Source: Anthoceros angustus (Eukaryota; Streptophyta; Anthocerotopsida; Anthocerotales; Anthocerotaceae). From it: a stretch of DNA of 64,000 nucleotides. The stretch covers positions 1,488,001-1,552,000 of the forward strand of contig VJWM01000011.1 in the NCBI GenBank assembly GCA_010909165.1, written 5' to 3'. The stretch's first letter is position 1. Each line of letters starts with the position of its first letter. The notes beneath the pieces are model-generated. The model saw only the letters and a list, made by a program, of their open reading frames with translations. It did not search any database and was not told the origin of the DNA. Below, piece by piece: positions 10,898-21,515 of this stretch. The translations under genes were made by a program, and so were the position numbers.

Positions 10898-11080
10898 AGA
10901 ATTGCCCTCCAGTAGTATTACTGAAGTCCACACATACATGATCTACAAAGATGCTTGAACGCCACGGCTATCTGAGATCACAAACTCCCAAGTGTCACAA
11001 TTTTCCTGAGGGCTGTGGCAGAGCTCTAGCAAACAAGAAGCTTGAACTTGAGCTTCCGCATGCAAGAGAAAGAAGACATG
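10898..11080. repeat. Dispersed repeat, copy C (right flank of Copia-1)
   Basis: Copy of 3549-3740 (copy B) in the same orientation, beginning with the target duplication itself. Copia-1 therefore inserted at the first bases of copy C or at the edge of a duplication. It runs up to the start of the region containing the GH3 fragment. Confidence 0.7.
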
Positions 11081-11429
11081 TCCGGCAAACGGAGACAAAG
11101 TGTCGAAATGATCTCGTCAGCCGGTCCCTGTCCGGCGCAGACGGTGGTGGTGCGCACCAAAAGCCTCCTCTATCATACAATTCAGAAGGATCCGAGGTAT
11201 GGGGGAGCCGGTGTATGTGATCTTTTAATGGAGAGTAGGGCCCGTATTCTTGTCAACGGAAGGAGGTTTGTCTGGATCATGCTGCTCATGTGCTGGCATT
11301 CGGCTACACGTGCAGATGCAGGAATCAGGAGCCGTGGCCTCGACTGCGCAGGACAGAATGGTGAAGGTGGAATGTATATGAGGCTGGGGCTGTGTGTCAT
11401 GCGCATCCGGCCTCGAACGGGGCTGAGCT

Positions 11430-11706
11430 CTGGAGCATTGCGGCATCTGCGGTTGCCGCATCGTTGCTCAATTCGGTGGAGAAAGCAGGGGAAGTGCAAA
11501 GTAAGCTGCTGGAGAATTTGCTCCGCAAGAACGCGGACTGCGAGTATCTCCGAAGGCACGGGCTCAATGGCAGAACCGACTTGGATTCCTTCCGCTCCTG
11601 TATTCCGGTGATCGATTACGATGCGGTGGCTGAAGACATTGAGCGGCTGATGCAAGATCACACTGCTCACGTTCTGTGTTCCGAGGATACTACTGAATTT
11701 TTTGTC
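11430..11706 (+). pseudogene. GH3-family N-terminal exon fragment
   Basis: Plus-strand translation gives GEVQSKLLENLLRKNADCEY, then LRRHGLNGRTDLDSFRSCIP and IERLMQDHTAHVLCSEDTTE, the standard first-exon sequence of GH3 acyl-acid amido synthetases, which conjugate auxin or jasmonate to amino acids. The match ends at TTEFFV where an intact gene continues into the SSGTS phosphate-binding loop; GTCAG|GTGCTG at this point could be a splice donor. No later GH3 exon (ATP/AMP-binding or C-terminal domain) occurs before PPR sequence starts about 170 bp on. The frame is open back to 11392, but the upstream residues do not look like GH3. Most likely a truncated copy. Confidence 0.7.
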
Positions 11707-11869
11707 AGGTGCTGAACTGCTCGTGAGCAAAGGGATTGCGCAGAAGTGTTTCCATGTCCTTATTCTTGAAGAAAAGCATTTGCAGACGTGGTTTGTGATT
11801 TGTTTTCCATCCGTGCCTAAAGTAACGATCACCCTACATTAATATTGCAGAAGGGGAAGCTGCTTCATA

Positions 11870-13800
11870 CACAAATTTAAGGAGGACGACACGAAACTGA
11901 TATGCTCGTAGCCAATGGTTTGGTGAACATGTATTTAATGTGTGGTAGCTTGGAAGACGATTGAGGAGTATTTGATGCACTCGGGACAAAAGATGTGGTG
12001 ACGTGGAATACCACGATATCTCTGTATTCCCAGCAGGACAAGGGCCAAGAAGCGCTTCATCTTTACAGCGGTATGCAAGGCAGGGCCGGATACTATGACA
12101 TTTCTGTCCCTACTGTAGGCATGTGGAAACGTGGGATCCCCAGCTTTGGAGAAGGGGAAGCAGCTTGATGTGCAGATCAGAGAACGAGGCTATCAAGCTG
12201 ATGTGTTTATAGGAAGCAGTTTGGTAAGCATGCACGCAAAGTGTGGCAGCTTACAGGATGCTCAGAGAGTGTTCCATGGGCTTGGTGAAAAAAATGTGGT
12301 GACTTGGAATGCCATTATAGCAGGGTATTCCCAACATTTCGGGCCATGGGCCAGGATGCCCTTCAGGTGTACAGTGCTATGCAAGAAGATGGCATGGCAG
12401 TACCAAGTGCTGTGACGTTTGTGTGCTTCGTAAAGGCGTGTGCAAGTGTGGGCAGCCCAGCGTTGGAGAAGGGGAAGAAGCTTCATTTGCAAATCAGACA
12501 GCAAGGGTTTGAAGGTAATGTGGTTGTTGGCAACAGTTTGGTAACATGTATGGAAAGTGTGGCAGCCTGGCATACGCTCAGGATGTATTTGATGGACTTT
12601 GTGAAAAGAACGTGGTGTCATGGAATGCCAGATTGCAGGGTATTCCCAGCAGAACATGGGTCAGGAAGCCCTTCGTCTCTACTATACCATGCCACAAGAT
12701 GGCTCCGTAGCACCGGATTCTGTAACATTCGCGTGCCTCCTGCAGGCATGTGCAGGCATGGGCACCCCAGCTTTGGAGAATTGGGTAAGCAGCTTCACGA
12801 AAAGATTAGAGTAGGAGGACATGACGATGATGTATTTGTAGCCAGCAGCTTGGTAAACAAGTATGGAAAGTGTGGCTGCCTGGAGGATGAGGAGAGAGAC
12901 GGTCTCGGTCACAAGAATGTGGTGACATGGAATGCCATGATAGCAGGGTATTCCCAGCAGGGCATGGGCCAGGAAGCCCTTCGTGTCTACAGTGCTACGC
13001 AAGAAGGTGGTATCGCTGTATCGAATTCCGTGACGTTTATGTGCCTCCTGCAGGCATGTGCGAATGTGGCAGCGTTGGATCTTGGAAGGCAACTGCATGC
13101 AGAGGTTCAACAACAGGGGGAGGCTGATGTGTCCGTTGGTGGCAGCCTAATAAACATGTATGGCAAGTGTGGGAGCATGGTTGATGCACAGGGGGTGTTT
13201 GATGCGGTGTCTGAAGGGGACGTCGTCTCCTGGAGTGCACTGATTGCAGGCTACACCTATCAGGGAGACAGTGAAGTGGTCTTTGACTTGGTTCAGCGCA
13301 TGAGAGACGATGGCGTGCCCCCAGCCGCCATCACATTCCTCAGCGTACTAACGGTATGGAGTCATGTGGGTCTAGTGAACAAGGGGAGACAGTACTTCGA
13401 TGCCATGACCAGAGAGAATGGCGTCAGCCCCACGGTGGAGCACTACACTTGCTTGGTGGGTCTCCTGGGCCGTACAGGCCAACTGGGTGAGGCACTGGCT
13501 TTGGCAAGGACAATGCCTGTACTGCCCAATGCTGCAGTTTGGCATACATTGTTGGGTGCTTGTCGAAAGTGAAGCAACGTGGAGGAGGGATACTATATGC
13601 TTTTAATGAAGCCCTGAAGCTAGACGAGAAATATGCCGCAGCATATGTATTCATGTCAGGCGTATACACGGGTGCCCAGATATGGGATCAGGCAAAGGAA
13701 ATGCAGTCAAGGAGAATGAGAATCGGCGCATGGAAGCAGGCAGGTCAGAGCTGGTGGGCAGACATGGACGGACGGGTGCATAGTTTTTTGGTCGGGGGAT
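11870..13800 (+). pseudogene. PLS-class PPR protein with E/E+ region, frameshifted
   Basis: Pentatricopeptide-repeat proteins bind organelle RNA; the PLS class with E domains acts in C-to-U editing. Repeats of about 100 residues follow each other: VVTWNAIIAGYSQ near 12300, GNVVVGNSLV near 12520, VVTWNAMIAGYSQQGMGQEA near 12920, SLINMYGKCGSMVDAQGVFD near 13150 and AVWHTLLGACRK near 13540. Then come E/E+ sequences LDEKYAAAYVFMSGVYTGAQ and WKQAGQSWWADMDGRVHSFL (13620-13797), in another frame. The reading moves between frames near 12350, 12550, 12780 and 13570, and a stop interrupts about 11970. The longest single frame (12304-13572) includes a stretch (12545-12780) of nonsense sequence. No initiation region or targeting peptide is seen. 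A pseudogene, unless the indels are assembly errors. Confidence 0.8.
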
Positions 13801-13989
13801 AAGACTGAAAACGCAAACGGGTGGGTATGAACCGAATCATCTGTACAAGTGTTATGTAGGCCACGCAAATTTTCCCAGCTGTTGTGTGGTGATTGTGAGA
13901 GTGAATTCCCGACATCCAGGTCTTTATCGATGCCCCTGTGCTGTTTCAGGATTGGAGTTGAAACCTCTGCATCCAATTGCAGAAGTAGA

Positions 13990-14345
13990 GACCCGTAACA
14001 GTCATGGTGCAGATCCTACGAACAGGTGGATCAAAACATAGTGTGACTGCATGCTGCCATCAGTCTTGTCTGTATCGATGCGATTCTATGGAATCCGAGG
14101 TACGAGAGCCCATTCTAGTATGCTCACGTACTACGGCATCACCCCCACGGCGCAGCACTACAAAGACATGGGAGATCTCCCGGGCCGTGCAGGCCGACTG
14201 GATGAGGCTCTACAGACACAAGGCTCGGCAAAGTCAATGCGTGTACTTGTACTTCCTGATGCTGCAATTTGGCAGACTTTGTTGGGTGCGTCTCGAAAGT
14301 TCGAAAGTGGAGCAACTTTGAGCGTCCCAGCAAGACAAGAAAGAT
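13990..14345 (+). pseudogene. Second, short PPR fragment (C-terminal part)
   Basis: Translation shows YGITPTAQHYKDMGDLPGRA and GRLDEAL, then LPDAAIWQTLLGASRKFES, the last PPR units before an E domain. It duplicates the end of the preceding PPR locus (TVEHYTCLVGLLGRTGQLGE and AVWHTLLGACRK near 13440-13570) at modest identity. It lacks the upstream repeats and has at least two frame changes. Confidence 0.7.
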
Positions 14346-14349
14346 GCGG

Positions 14350-14983
14350 CAGCGTCTCTGCTCATGTCAAACCTGTACCGGTGCCCAGGTGTAGGAGCCG
14401 GAACAACAGATGCCGGCATGGATGAGGAGCTCCCCCCAAGAGTCAAGCAATGTTGAACTCGATTCATCTTTGCCAAGATAAAGAAGCAAGGGAATCTATA
14501 TGCCCTCAGACAAACCTGATCATGCACCTAGTTACTGGTGCGGACAAACCACAAACCTGGGCATTGAGGCGTTGCTGCATCGTTACGGCATCCTCGTCGG
14601 CTTTAGCTTACACGCGTCACGCAGCCACCCTCCGCCACAAATCGCAGACGCGCACGCGTCCTACCACATGGGCTACTACTATACTGCACAGTCTACCATG
14701 GCATAGCACCAGAAATTCGGTCTCAGCAACTACACATGCTTCTGCAGTATACAGACCTGATCGACGGAATCGAGCAGCAGATCGTCGTCGTCGACTGCAC
14801 AGTCCACCAGCAGTCTACCAATAATTTGGTGGACTGTGTACCTTCCCACGGTGAGACCTGTGCAGTCAGTGTGATGAGTCAGCATGAATCTAGATCTGAT
14901 GTGAAGACCAGGGGCAGGCAAGTCCCGCACCTCCAGGCTGGTCTTTCTAGAGCTGGCCTCCTGATACAGCAGCATTCTTGACA
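14350..14983. other. Spacer upstream of the dirigent gene
   Basis: No recognisable gene. Short ORFs here have no family resemblance. The last part is the promoter region of the dirigent gene. Confidence 0.5.
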
Positions 14984-14988
14984 AAGCA

Positions 14989-14997
14989 AATATATAC
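14989..14997 (+). promoter_or_regulatory. Putative TATA box of the dirigent gene
   Basis: AATATATAC lies about 77-85 bp upstream of the start codon at 15074. A TATA box here would place transcription start near 15020 and give a 5' leader of about 50 nt. No other TATA-like motif is closer. Confidence 0.5.
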
Positions 14998-15073
14998 ATC
15001 TCTCATCCTTCAGCGCCCACAGCCAGCATTGAGCATTTCAACTTGTGGGTGCAGCAGCGTTGCGCGCGAGGCC

Positions 15074-15673
15074 ATGACGAGCCCAGCCTCTCTTCTCCTC
15101 CCCTCCCTCCTCGTCCTCGCCTTGAGCGGATCGTGGGTTCCGACGGCCTGGGCGGGCAAGCACCACAAGCTCAAGCCCAGCCCGAAGCACGAGAAGTTCC
15201 AGGAACTCAACTTCTTCCTGCACGACGATCTGTTGGTGTCCAACGCCAGCGCCTTCTTCATTGTACCTCCCCTGGCGGGCATCCCCAAACAGTTTTCCCT
15301 GGAAGGGAAGGCGTTCTTTGGCGGCGTGGTGGTGATCGACGACCGCTTGACGGAGGGCCCCGACCCCGCCTCCAAGCAAATCGGCCAGGCCAAGGGATTC
15401 TACGTGTGGGACAGCCTGGTGGGCGGCCCTGCCTTGGAGTTCGTCTTCACCGCGGTCTTCAACGATGACAGCGGATTCGCCCCGGGCACCACTTTGTCTT
15501 ACCGCGGCCACGACGACCTTCCTGCCGAGGTGCGGGAGATCGCCATCGTCGGAGGCACCGGGGACTTCAGGCTCGCCCGAGGCTGGGCCCAGTTCTCCGT
15601 CACCAAGGCTGTCCAGTTCACCGCCGTCCTCAATTTCACCTCGTCCGTCTTCTACGGTGGTTATCGATCGTGA
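15074..15673 (+). CDS. Dirigent-family protein (secreted)
   Basis: A 199-residue, single-exon dirigent protein. Dirigent proteins work in the cell wall, steering stereoselective coupling of phenoxy radicals in lignan and related phenolic synthesis. Residues 1-27 are a clear signal peptide (hydrophobic LLLPSLLVLALSG, then AWA before a basic GKHHKLK). The dirigent barrel follows: LNFFLHDDLL (about 49-58), FGGVVVIDDRLTEGPD (about 87-102), KGFYVWDS, VFTAVFND and the GGTGDFRLARGWAQF signature near residues 160-174. Two N-glycosylation sequons (NAS, NFT) fit secretion. I chose ATG 15074 because it starts the signal peptide; the frame is open further upstream only by chance. The frame is intact and the gene is GC-rich compared with its surroundings. 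A broken copy lies at 26988-27180. Subfamily and partner oxidase cannot be told. Confidence 0.9.
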   Translation: MTSPASLLLPSLLVLALSGSWVPTAWAGKHHKLKPSPKHEKFQELNFFLHDDLLVSNASAFFIVPPLAGIPKQFSLEGKAFFGGVVVIDDRLTEGPDPASKQIGQAKGFYVWDSLVGGPALEFVFTAVFNDDSGFAPGTTLSYRGHDDLPAEVREIAIVGGTGDFRLARGWAQFSVTKAVQFTAVLNFTSSVFYGGYRS

Positions 15674-17159
15674 GTCGTGAATCGACCAGTTCCCATTGAT
15701 ACAGCCTTTGTAGTGTGTAGTACCAGTTTCGAAATGATTGCTGAGTCAGCTGAGATTGATGTTTGTGATCTGCAGTTTGATGACTCTGGATGAATCCTCT
15801 GGCTTCATTGCAGTTGGAGGAAAGCAGGCAAGCTTGAATCTCCTTGTAGTAGGATTGGATGAGAGCTAGGTAGATCCATATGCAGCCCAGAGAAGGGCGA
15901 ATGTGCAACCCACGTTGGAGAGCATTGTTGCATTTGTCATGCTTGAAAGTTTGAAGTCATGTTGCAGCCGGGAAGCTTGGTGTCATATCACCTTCTTCCG
16001 CATTGACCAGGCCCCGTAGAATGGCAGCATGCACTTGTTGTCTGACGTTCACAAGTAGACGAGCGGGTTCTGCGCTGTACAGTCCACTCTCCACGGGTCC
16101 CAGCTCCCAGGTGAGCAGCCTTTGCGCGTTGTTGCCTCCAAGTCTTCTCCTCGCGGTCCTGGTGCAGATATGATCAAGTATGTGACTAGATTCTATGCAC
16201 TTCAGAAGCTACCTCCTGCAGTGCAGCTGGGATGTTAAAAAACTTAGGGAGGAATTGTGGAAAGCGGGCCTGGCCGAGCCCCACAAGCCTGACATGGGCT
16301 GCCGACCAATGTTACGCTTACCACGCTGCCGGATCTGGAGGGCGCGAGAGACATTGTTACTGTCAGCCTAGAGGCTGCAGCCTGTGGGCCTCCAGACTAG
16401 TTTGTGATGAGAGTGAAGCTGCTGGCCCGGCCCCTGCATTTCCAGAGCTCCAGGCTGGTGCGTACCTCACTCGCACACATGTCGCCTCCCTACAAAAAGC
16501 CCACAAATGTTGCAGGATCTAGGTGGGCCTTGTTCTACATTGCGTACAGTATGCGCAGTGCTTGCGGGCCCATCCCCTGCCAGGATCCCAGTTCACACGT
16601 TCGCACTCCATACGTAGAACATCTTCGGACCCAAGCGCATTTTGCTCCTACACTTTCATCCGCCCCGATGTCACAACATCTGCGCATCCCTTCATCCACC
16701 ATTCCTTTGTGGCATGGGTATGAGATATTGGGGTTAGCTGCCCGCGTGGTGTGTGTCTTTTTCGATAGTGTAGATGTCTTTTCTAGGATTGTGTTTGCTA
16801 GTTTGCAGCCAAAGTTGAAAAAGAACTGAGTGATAAAGATTTACATATCTTTTTTATTATTTTTATGTGTCAGTCTACATTGATTCGTAAGCGTAATTGG
16901 CACGTAGAAATAATTTAAGTAGTAACTTATAAGTTTAATTATGAAGTAAATTATACAAGTATAAATTTTCGAAGAGAATCTCTGTATATAAAGTCCCACA
17001 CGTTCAAATAGTGAGCTGAACTTGAATAGTAAGCTTAAGTGGAATGTAAATAGCCAACCTATTCAATAATGAAATGGTAAGCTAAATTCATTTATGAGAT
17101 TCTTGTAGTTGGGTCAAACAAAAGTAAAATTCCATAAAAATATTTTTCTCATTCATTTA

Positions 17160-17345
17160 AGAATTGGTAGTAACGTGTCACACCATAAATAAATCTCTTG
17201 TCGTTACATACATGCACGTAGATTTTCTATGCTTTAAAAGTTTTTCAAGAAGAAGAAGAATTCTATTTCAAGGGAAACTTGTATCCCTCTAGATGGCGAT
17301 ATTCTAGAATCTCAATTATCTAACTTGTTAATCCGGTAATTCGTA
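17160..17345. repeat. Dispersed AT-rich repeat, copy 1 (partner 18618-18780)
   Basis: AGAATTGGTAGTAACGTGTC here matches AGAATTGGTAGTAACATGTG at 18618, and similarity continues through ATCTCAATTATCTAACTTGT against ATCTCAATAATATAACTTGT. Same orientation, spacing about 1.46 kb. No coding content; probably remains of a non-autonomous element. Confidence 0.6.
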
Positions 17346-17565
17346 GGTCTTGTATAGAGATATAAGTTGTGCGAAAGCGGTATGCTAGCTGTGGGTTTGA
17401 GTGGAAGTGAACATCTCTTTGTTGCGCGATTTGCAACCTTTCATGATTCAACCTTGAGTAAAGACGTGTGTTGCGTTCTATCGAAATTCATCTCAAAGTC
17501 TTGAGTTCAAAACATGGCAATTAACAAGAAATAATATTGCATCGGGGCCTGTAGTTTTGCTAGGC

Positions 17566-17880
17566 GCAGCTTTTATCGTTGTCACTGTAGCTATATACTT
17601 GGCCAGCACGCACGAGGCGCACAAGTTCCAGTGGTAACAAGCCCTAAACCCATTTGAAGCCATTCTCCATGAACAGAGTGCTACTACAAAATTTGTCAAT
17701 ATCGGCACCTAATTCATTCATAGGCACAGAAATTGTGAAGCATCGTGTGGACTCCTCGTTTCATGTCCTTTTAATAAAGTCAGCACATCCAGGCAATACA
17801 AGACTATTGACGAATCAACCTTATGTTGTTTGGGATGGTGAGATAGTGACATCTAACCTGACTCGATGTTTGACCCGTTT
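17566..17880. repeat. Dispersed repeat with internally inverted segment, copy 1 (partner 25797-26190)
   Basis: CTGTAGCTATATACTTGGCC matches 25820-25840 directly. The block with CTACTACAAAATTTGTCAA and CTAATTCATTCATAGGCAC (about 17688-17730) appears at 25925-25980 in reverse complement. The block AATCAACCTTATGTTGTT returns to direct orientation at about 26115. So the two copies differ by an inversion of their middle part. Function unknown. Confidence 0.6.
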
Positions 17881-18617
17881 GCACCCTAAACTTAAAAGAT
17901 GCATTTTTAACTTAAAATACATACAATATGTTATTTGGGTGAAAAATATGTTATGAGTTTGAGGGTCGAACGTAGAAGGAAAGAAATGATTTAAAAAATT
18001 AGAAAAATATGAAATAAATTAATTTACAAATAATATAATGTATAGTTTAACTGATATAATTTTCATTAAATTAATTAAAATTTTAAGGAAATGAAATTTA
18101 TGTAAGATTTGTAAGGAACTCTGGCTTGATATAAGCCAAATATATTAAAACTGCGAGCAAGGGATTGCCCGATCTAGTGAGGGCATGGTCATTACCCTTA
18201 TCAATGCCTAAAGAACAGAATCACACATACACCAAAGTAATTAGTACATCCACATGATTATATTAAGAGTCTCTCAATCATCATAATCGACATCAAAACC
18301 TCTAAGGTGAAATGAAGCAACTTCTTTTATGGTGGCTACGAAGTGCTGGCTACATTTTGGTAAAAATATGTAGGGCTACATAAGTACAACAATGACCTTG
18401 GTGTTATCGAAAACTTTCCTTAATTTGACTTAATTTTGGTGTAGAAAAGTTCCCTTCTTCGGAAAGTATGCTATAGGAAAGTTTGGCATAGGAAACTTCC
18501 CTTCTTAAGGAATGTTTGGTGTAAGAAACTTCCCATCTCGAGGAAAGTTTTAGAAGCTATTTTATTTAATAATAATGGGCTAGATATGGATATTACTACA
18601 TACTTCTCAGGTTGTAA

Positions 18618-18780
18618 GAATTGGTAGTAACATGTGACACTATAAATTAACTCTCAGTCCTTCTGTACATGCACAATGTTTTAGGACTCTTTCAACAGAA
18701 ACTGGTAGGTCCTCTATAAACAAAGATATTTTAAAATCTCAATAATATAACTTGTTAATATACTGCTTTGCATAGGTTAT
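18618..18780. repeat. Dispersed AT-rich repeat, copy 2 (partner 17160-17345)
   Basis: Second copy of the AT-rich repeat described at 17160; diverged by substitutions and small indels. Confidence 0.6.
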
Positions 18781-18850
18781 TCTGCTACAAAGCTCTAAGA
18801 TATCATTATAATCAATTGCCTTGCTGACTTTGTAAGACTATACATTTCAT

Positions 18851-19303
18851 TTGAGTTTTCATCTCCATATCTTCAACTATATACTACTTCTTTCAAGATT
18901 TTTTAATTTCATAGCTCTATTTCACAGAATCTCAGGAAAGTTATCAGTATTTGGAGGTAGTTCGAACATGATGAGTGGGTTTTTACAAATTCCAAGACAT
19001 TGTCATCTGAAGGTCATATACAATTCAATCAAAAGACCAAATCCAAAAGTTATATGTAATCTAATAAAAAGAGTAGGAACTAAATTAAAGAGAGCAAATC
19101 CAAAGGCCATATATAATTTAATTAAAAGAACGAGAAAACATGGAATATGTAAGAAGACGAAGACAGTTTATGAATATGTGGAAGAAGACTATTCTCAAGA
19201 AGAGTTGACTATAGAACATTTCGTCAATTTTGAAGTTAAAAGATCCGTTCAGACGACAGAGTATTATAATGAACAAATACGACATACATCTGCCCAGGTA
19301 TAA
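18851..19303 (+). CDS. Unrecognised ORF with internal NPK/IYNLIKR repeats
   Basis: An open frame of 150 codons that I do not recognise. Its N-terminus is hydrophobic and aromatic. The middle (about residues 50-95) contains three to four imperfect repeats of the form NPKxIYNLIKR, rich in Lys and Arg. The end is acidic, with YVEEDYSQEELTIEHF. It ends next to CCCAG|GTATAAC at about 19300, a good splice donor, so it could be a first coding exon. No acceptor-linked second exon was found. The repeats are also visible as DNA (AATCCAAAAGTTATATGTAA and variants about 36-70 bp apart). It could be a repeat-derived chance ORF in AT-rich DNA; function unknown. Confidence 0.3.
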   Translation: MSFHLHIFNYILLLSRFFNFIALFHRISGKLSVFGGSSNMMSGFLQIPRHCHLKVIYNSIKRPNPKVICNLIKRVGTKLKRANPKAIYNLIKRTRKHGICKKTKTVYEYVEEDYSQEELTIEHFVNFEVKRSVQTTEYYNEQIRHTSAQV

Positions 19304-19555
19304 CTTTTCTTTTCCATTTTTATTATTTAGTAACTCAACATAAAATTTAAGTCATGGATGGAGTTTTTTGTTTGCTCAAACAAATCCAACTTAGCTAGGT
19401 TTTATTTTACAGAAAAAAATAGCCAGGTTTTTGTTTGGGTGTGTGTACATAACCGGAATGAGGGTGGGATTAAGTCCAGGAAGAATCATATTAGGGAAGG
19501 GGGCGACTGACTACCTTGGGTAGTATTGTGTGAGAGTGATTGGGGAGCGGTGTGG

Positions 19556-21515
19556 ATGGCATCGGAATTGGAGGAGCTTGTAGCCTTCTTGTCGTCGCCC
19601 TCGCCGCAGGTTGCAGTCGTGAATGCTGAAATGGCAGTGGGGAAGTGTCTGTTGGGGGTTGCTTGCTCGGGGTTCGTGCCCGCCCGACCCGCCGCATGCC
19701 GGATGCGGATTGAAGGCTTGTTGGATGAGGCAGACAGAGTGTGGCAACCCGGCAGTGGAAGCTGTGCGGTGGGGATGGGTGATGGAAATTTTACTTGCAT
19801 CATGGTGAACAGGTTCGGAAAACTGCGCTGGGCATCGTACAAGGTTACACCGGGACAGACGAGGGTATTCGACTTTTGGGCTGCACGATTACCTCGCTGA
19901 TTCCGCCTCTGCGGGTAGCGCTTGGAGATGAAGACATGGTAGAGACTGAAACCCTGGTTTGGCAGCTGGTTGCAGCTCCTGTGCTTTTTCGCGGAGGTAG
20001 GTGAATAGTGACTTGTTTGTTGCCGGAGCAGGACGTGGCTAAGGTGGCAGCCGGCAGTCTTGTCAACTTGTCTCAAGACTCCAGATTCACGGAGGTGATG
20101 GTGGCCGAGGGCGTCGTTGAGCGGGTTATGGAGCTCATCTTCCAGCCGCAGCGGGCTCCAGTGGCCCGGCTGTATGTGATGCTGCTTGTGAATTTGAGCC
20201 ACATTGAGAAGGGAGCCTCCATTGTGCTGCAGGTGAGAGATTTGTGAGTGGTTCCCTTCGCTGTCATGTGTGACTGTCCTACGTCGGCTTTTGAAACCAA
20301 GTTAGAACTTCATGGCGTGACTTCCTCGTGATTTGTTGGAAAGGTTACCCTGATGACTCCTCCTCAATTTTGTACATGCAGGCCGCAGACCAAAAGCTGG
20401 CAGGCTTGTTTGTGAGCCAGTTGGTGAGGACATTCAGCATGTATTCAAAGGATGAGGACGGTGAGCTTTGCGCTTGTGCCACTCAGACAATGAGAAGCTT
20501 CATTTGCTGGTACAGAGCACGTGCTTAGTGAGTGACTGTGACTTATTTTTGGTTGATGCTTGCTACAGTTGAAGACAGGTATGAGCATGTGCCAGCAGTT
20601 CTTCTAAATCTGACGACGATTCCCTTGGGATGCGAGCTTTTCCTAGACAGGAAGAGGGGACTGCTTAAAATGCTTTTGCGCCACAAGGATGCCAAGAGCA
20701 TAATCCGGAAGAAGGGGGTATAGCCATCACTAATACACTTCTGCATGATTTGCACATGTAGGTTTTTGGGCTGTATCGGTCTGCAAGCATCTTTTAAGTG
20801 GTACTGGTCATGCAGGTGACAGGTCTGATTAGAAATTGCTGCTTTGAGGTTGACAATCATCTCTCCAGCTTGCTAGAAGTTTCCCAGTTTCTTTGGCCTG
20901 CTCTATTGTTGCCTCTGGCCGGAAGTCAGGTATAGTGTTACTGCCAGTAACTTTGGTCTTAGGCCCTGCTTGATTGATGGCTCACTTCCATGAACGTTGT
21001 GTCGTATCTAACCAGATCTTTCCAGAGGAGGACACAAGTAACATGCCACCTGAGCTAGCAGTCCCCTTGTCCATGGAACGTGAAGCAGAAAAGGATCCCC
21101 AAATACGCTTGGAGGCTGCAGAGTCCATCTATTTGATAGTTCAGAAGGTGCCTCATTGTCGCAATGTCTTATGCTTTACACAGTGGGGAAATTTAAGGAA
21201 GTCCTCATGACGCGTTTTAAGTACTGAATATGCAGGAGGAAGGAAAACAGGCATTTCAGTCGGTGAATGGACCGAGAATAGTTCAGCGGGGTTATGAAGA
21301 TGAAGCCGATCCCGAAGTCTGCAGCGCTTTAGAAAGGTTGGGGTCCCTGGTGAGTGAAATTGTGAGTACTTTCTGTCTATGCATGGATTAACATCTCTCT
21401 CCAAGATGTAACATTCGTTATACCTCCTGTTGCGCAGGCGTTGGACCTTCTACAGGAGAAGCATGGGATTTGCGAACAAATTGACAACGAGGCTGGTGAC
21501 GAAGGAGACCAGTGA
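19556..21515 (+). CDS. HGH1: HGH1-like ARM-repeat protein (DUF383/DUF384), 9 exons
   Basis: Eukaryotic HGH1 (FAM203) is an armadillo-type protein known in yeast as a folding factor for translation elongation factor 2. I rebuilt nine exons: 19556-19609, 19813-19938, 20032-20232, 20382-20460, 20569-20717, 20816-20929, 21016-21147, 21236-21349 and 21438-21515. Every junction is GT-AG and every phase fits, giving 348 residues, close to the usual size. Start is MASELEELVAFL at 19556. Family landmarks: KTALGIVQGYTGTDEG, AAGSLVNLSQDSRFTEVMV, then YVMLLVNLSHIEKGA (DUF383), VLLNLTTIPLGCELFLD, GLIRNCCFEVDNH, and the C-terminal LEAAESIYLIVQ and RGYEDEADPEVCSALERLG (DUF384). Introns are short (80-200 bp). 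The gene converges on the WAT1-like gene. No damage is seen, so it is likely functional. Confidence 0.93.

Larger units (their letters stand above)
15674..18850. other. Long non-coding stretch, AT-rich from about 16.8 kb
   Basis: No supported gene. 16232-16830 carries short ORFs of moderate GC with no recognisable domain. From 16.8 kb the sequence is AT-rich. It contains two dispersed-repeat pairs listed separately (17103-17345 with 18618-18780; 17566-17880 with 25797-26190). Confidence 0.6.

Noticed and set aside
11182-11832. 216-codon minus-strand ORF
   Set aside because: Antisense of the GH3 fragment; no recognisable domain.
12304-13572. 422-codon PPR ORF as an intact gene
   Set aside because: Residues translated from about 12545-12780 do not fit PPR; the correct sequence lies in another frame. 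The E domain after 13572 is also out of frame.
19486-20202. 238-codon minus-strand ORF
   Set aside because: It runs antisense across the first three exons of HGH1, whose exon phases are all consistent; it has no domain of its own.
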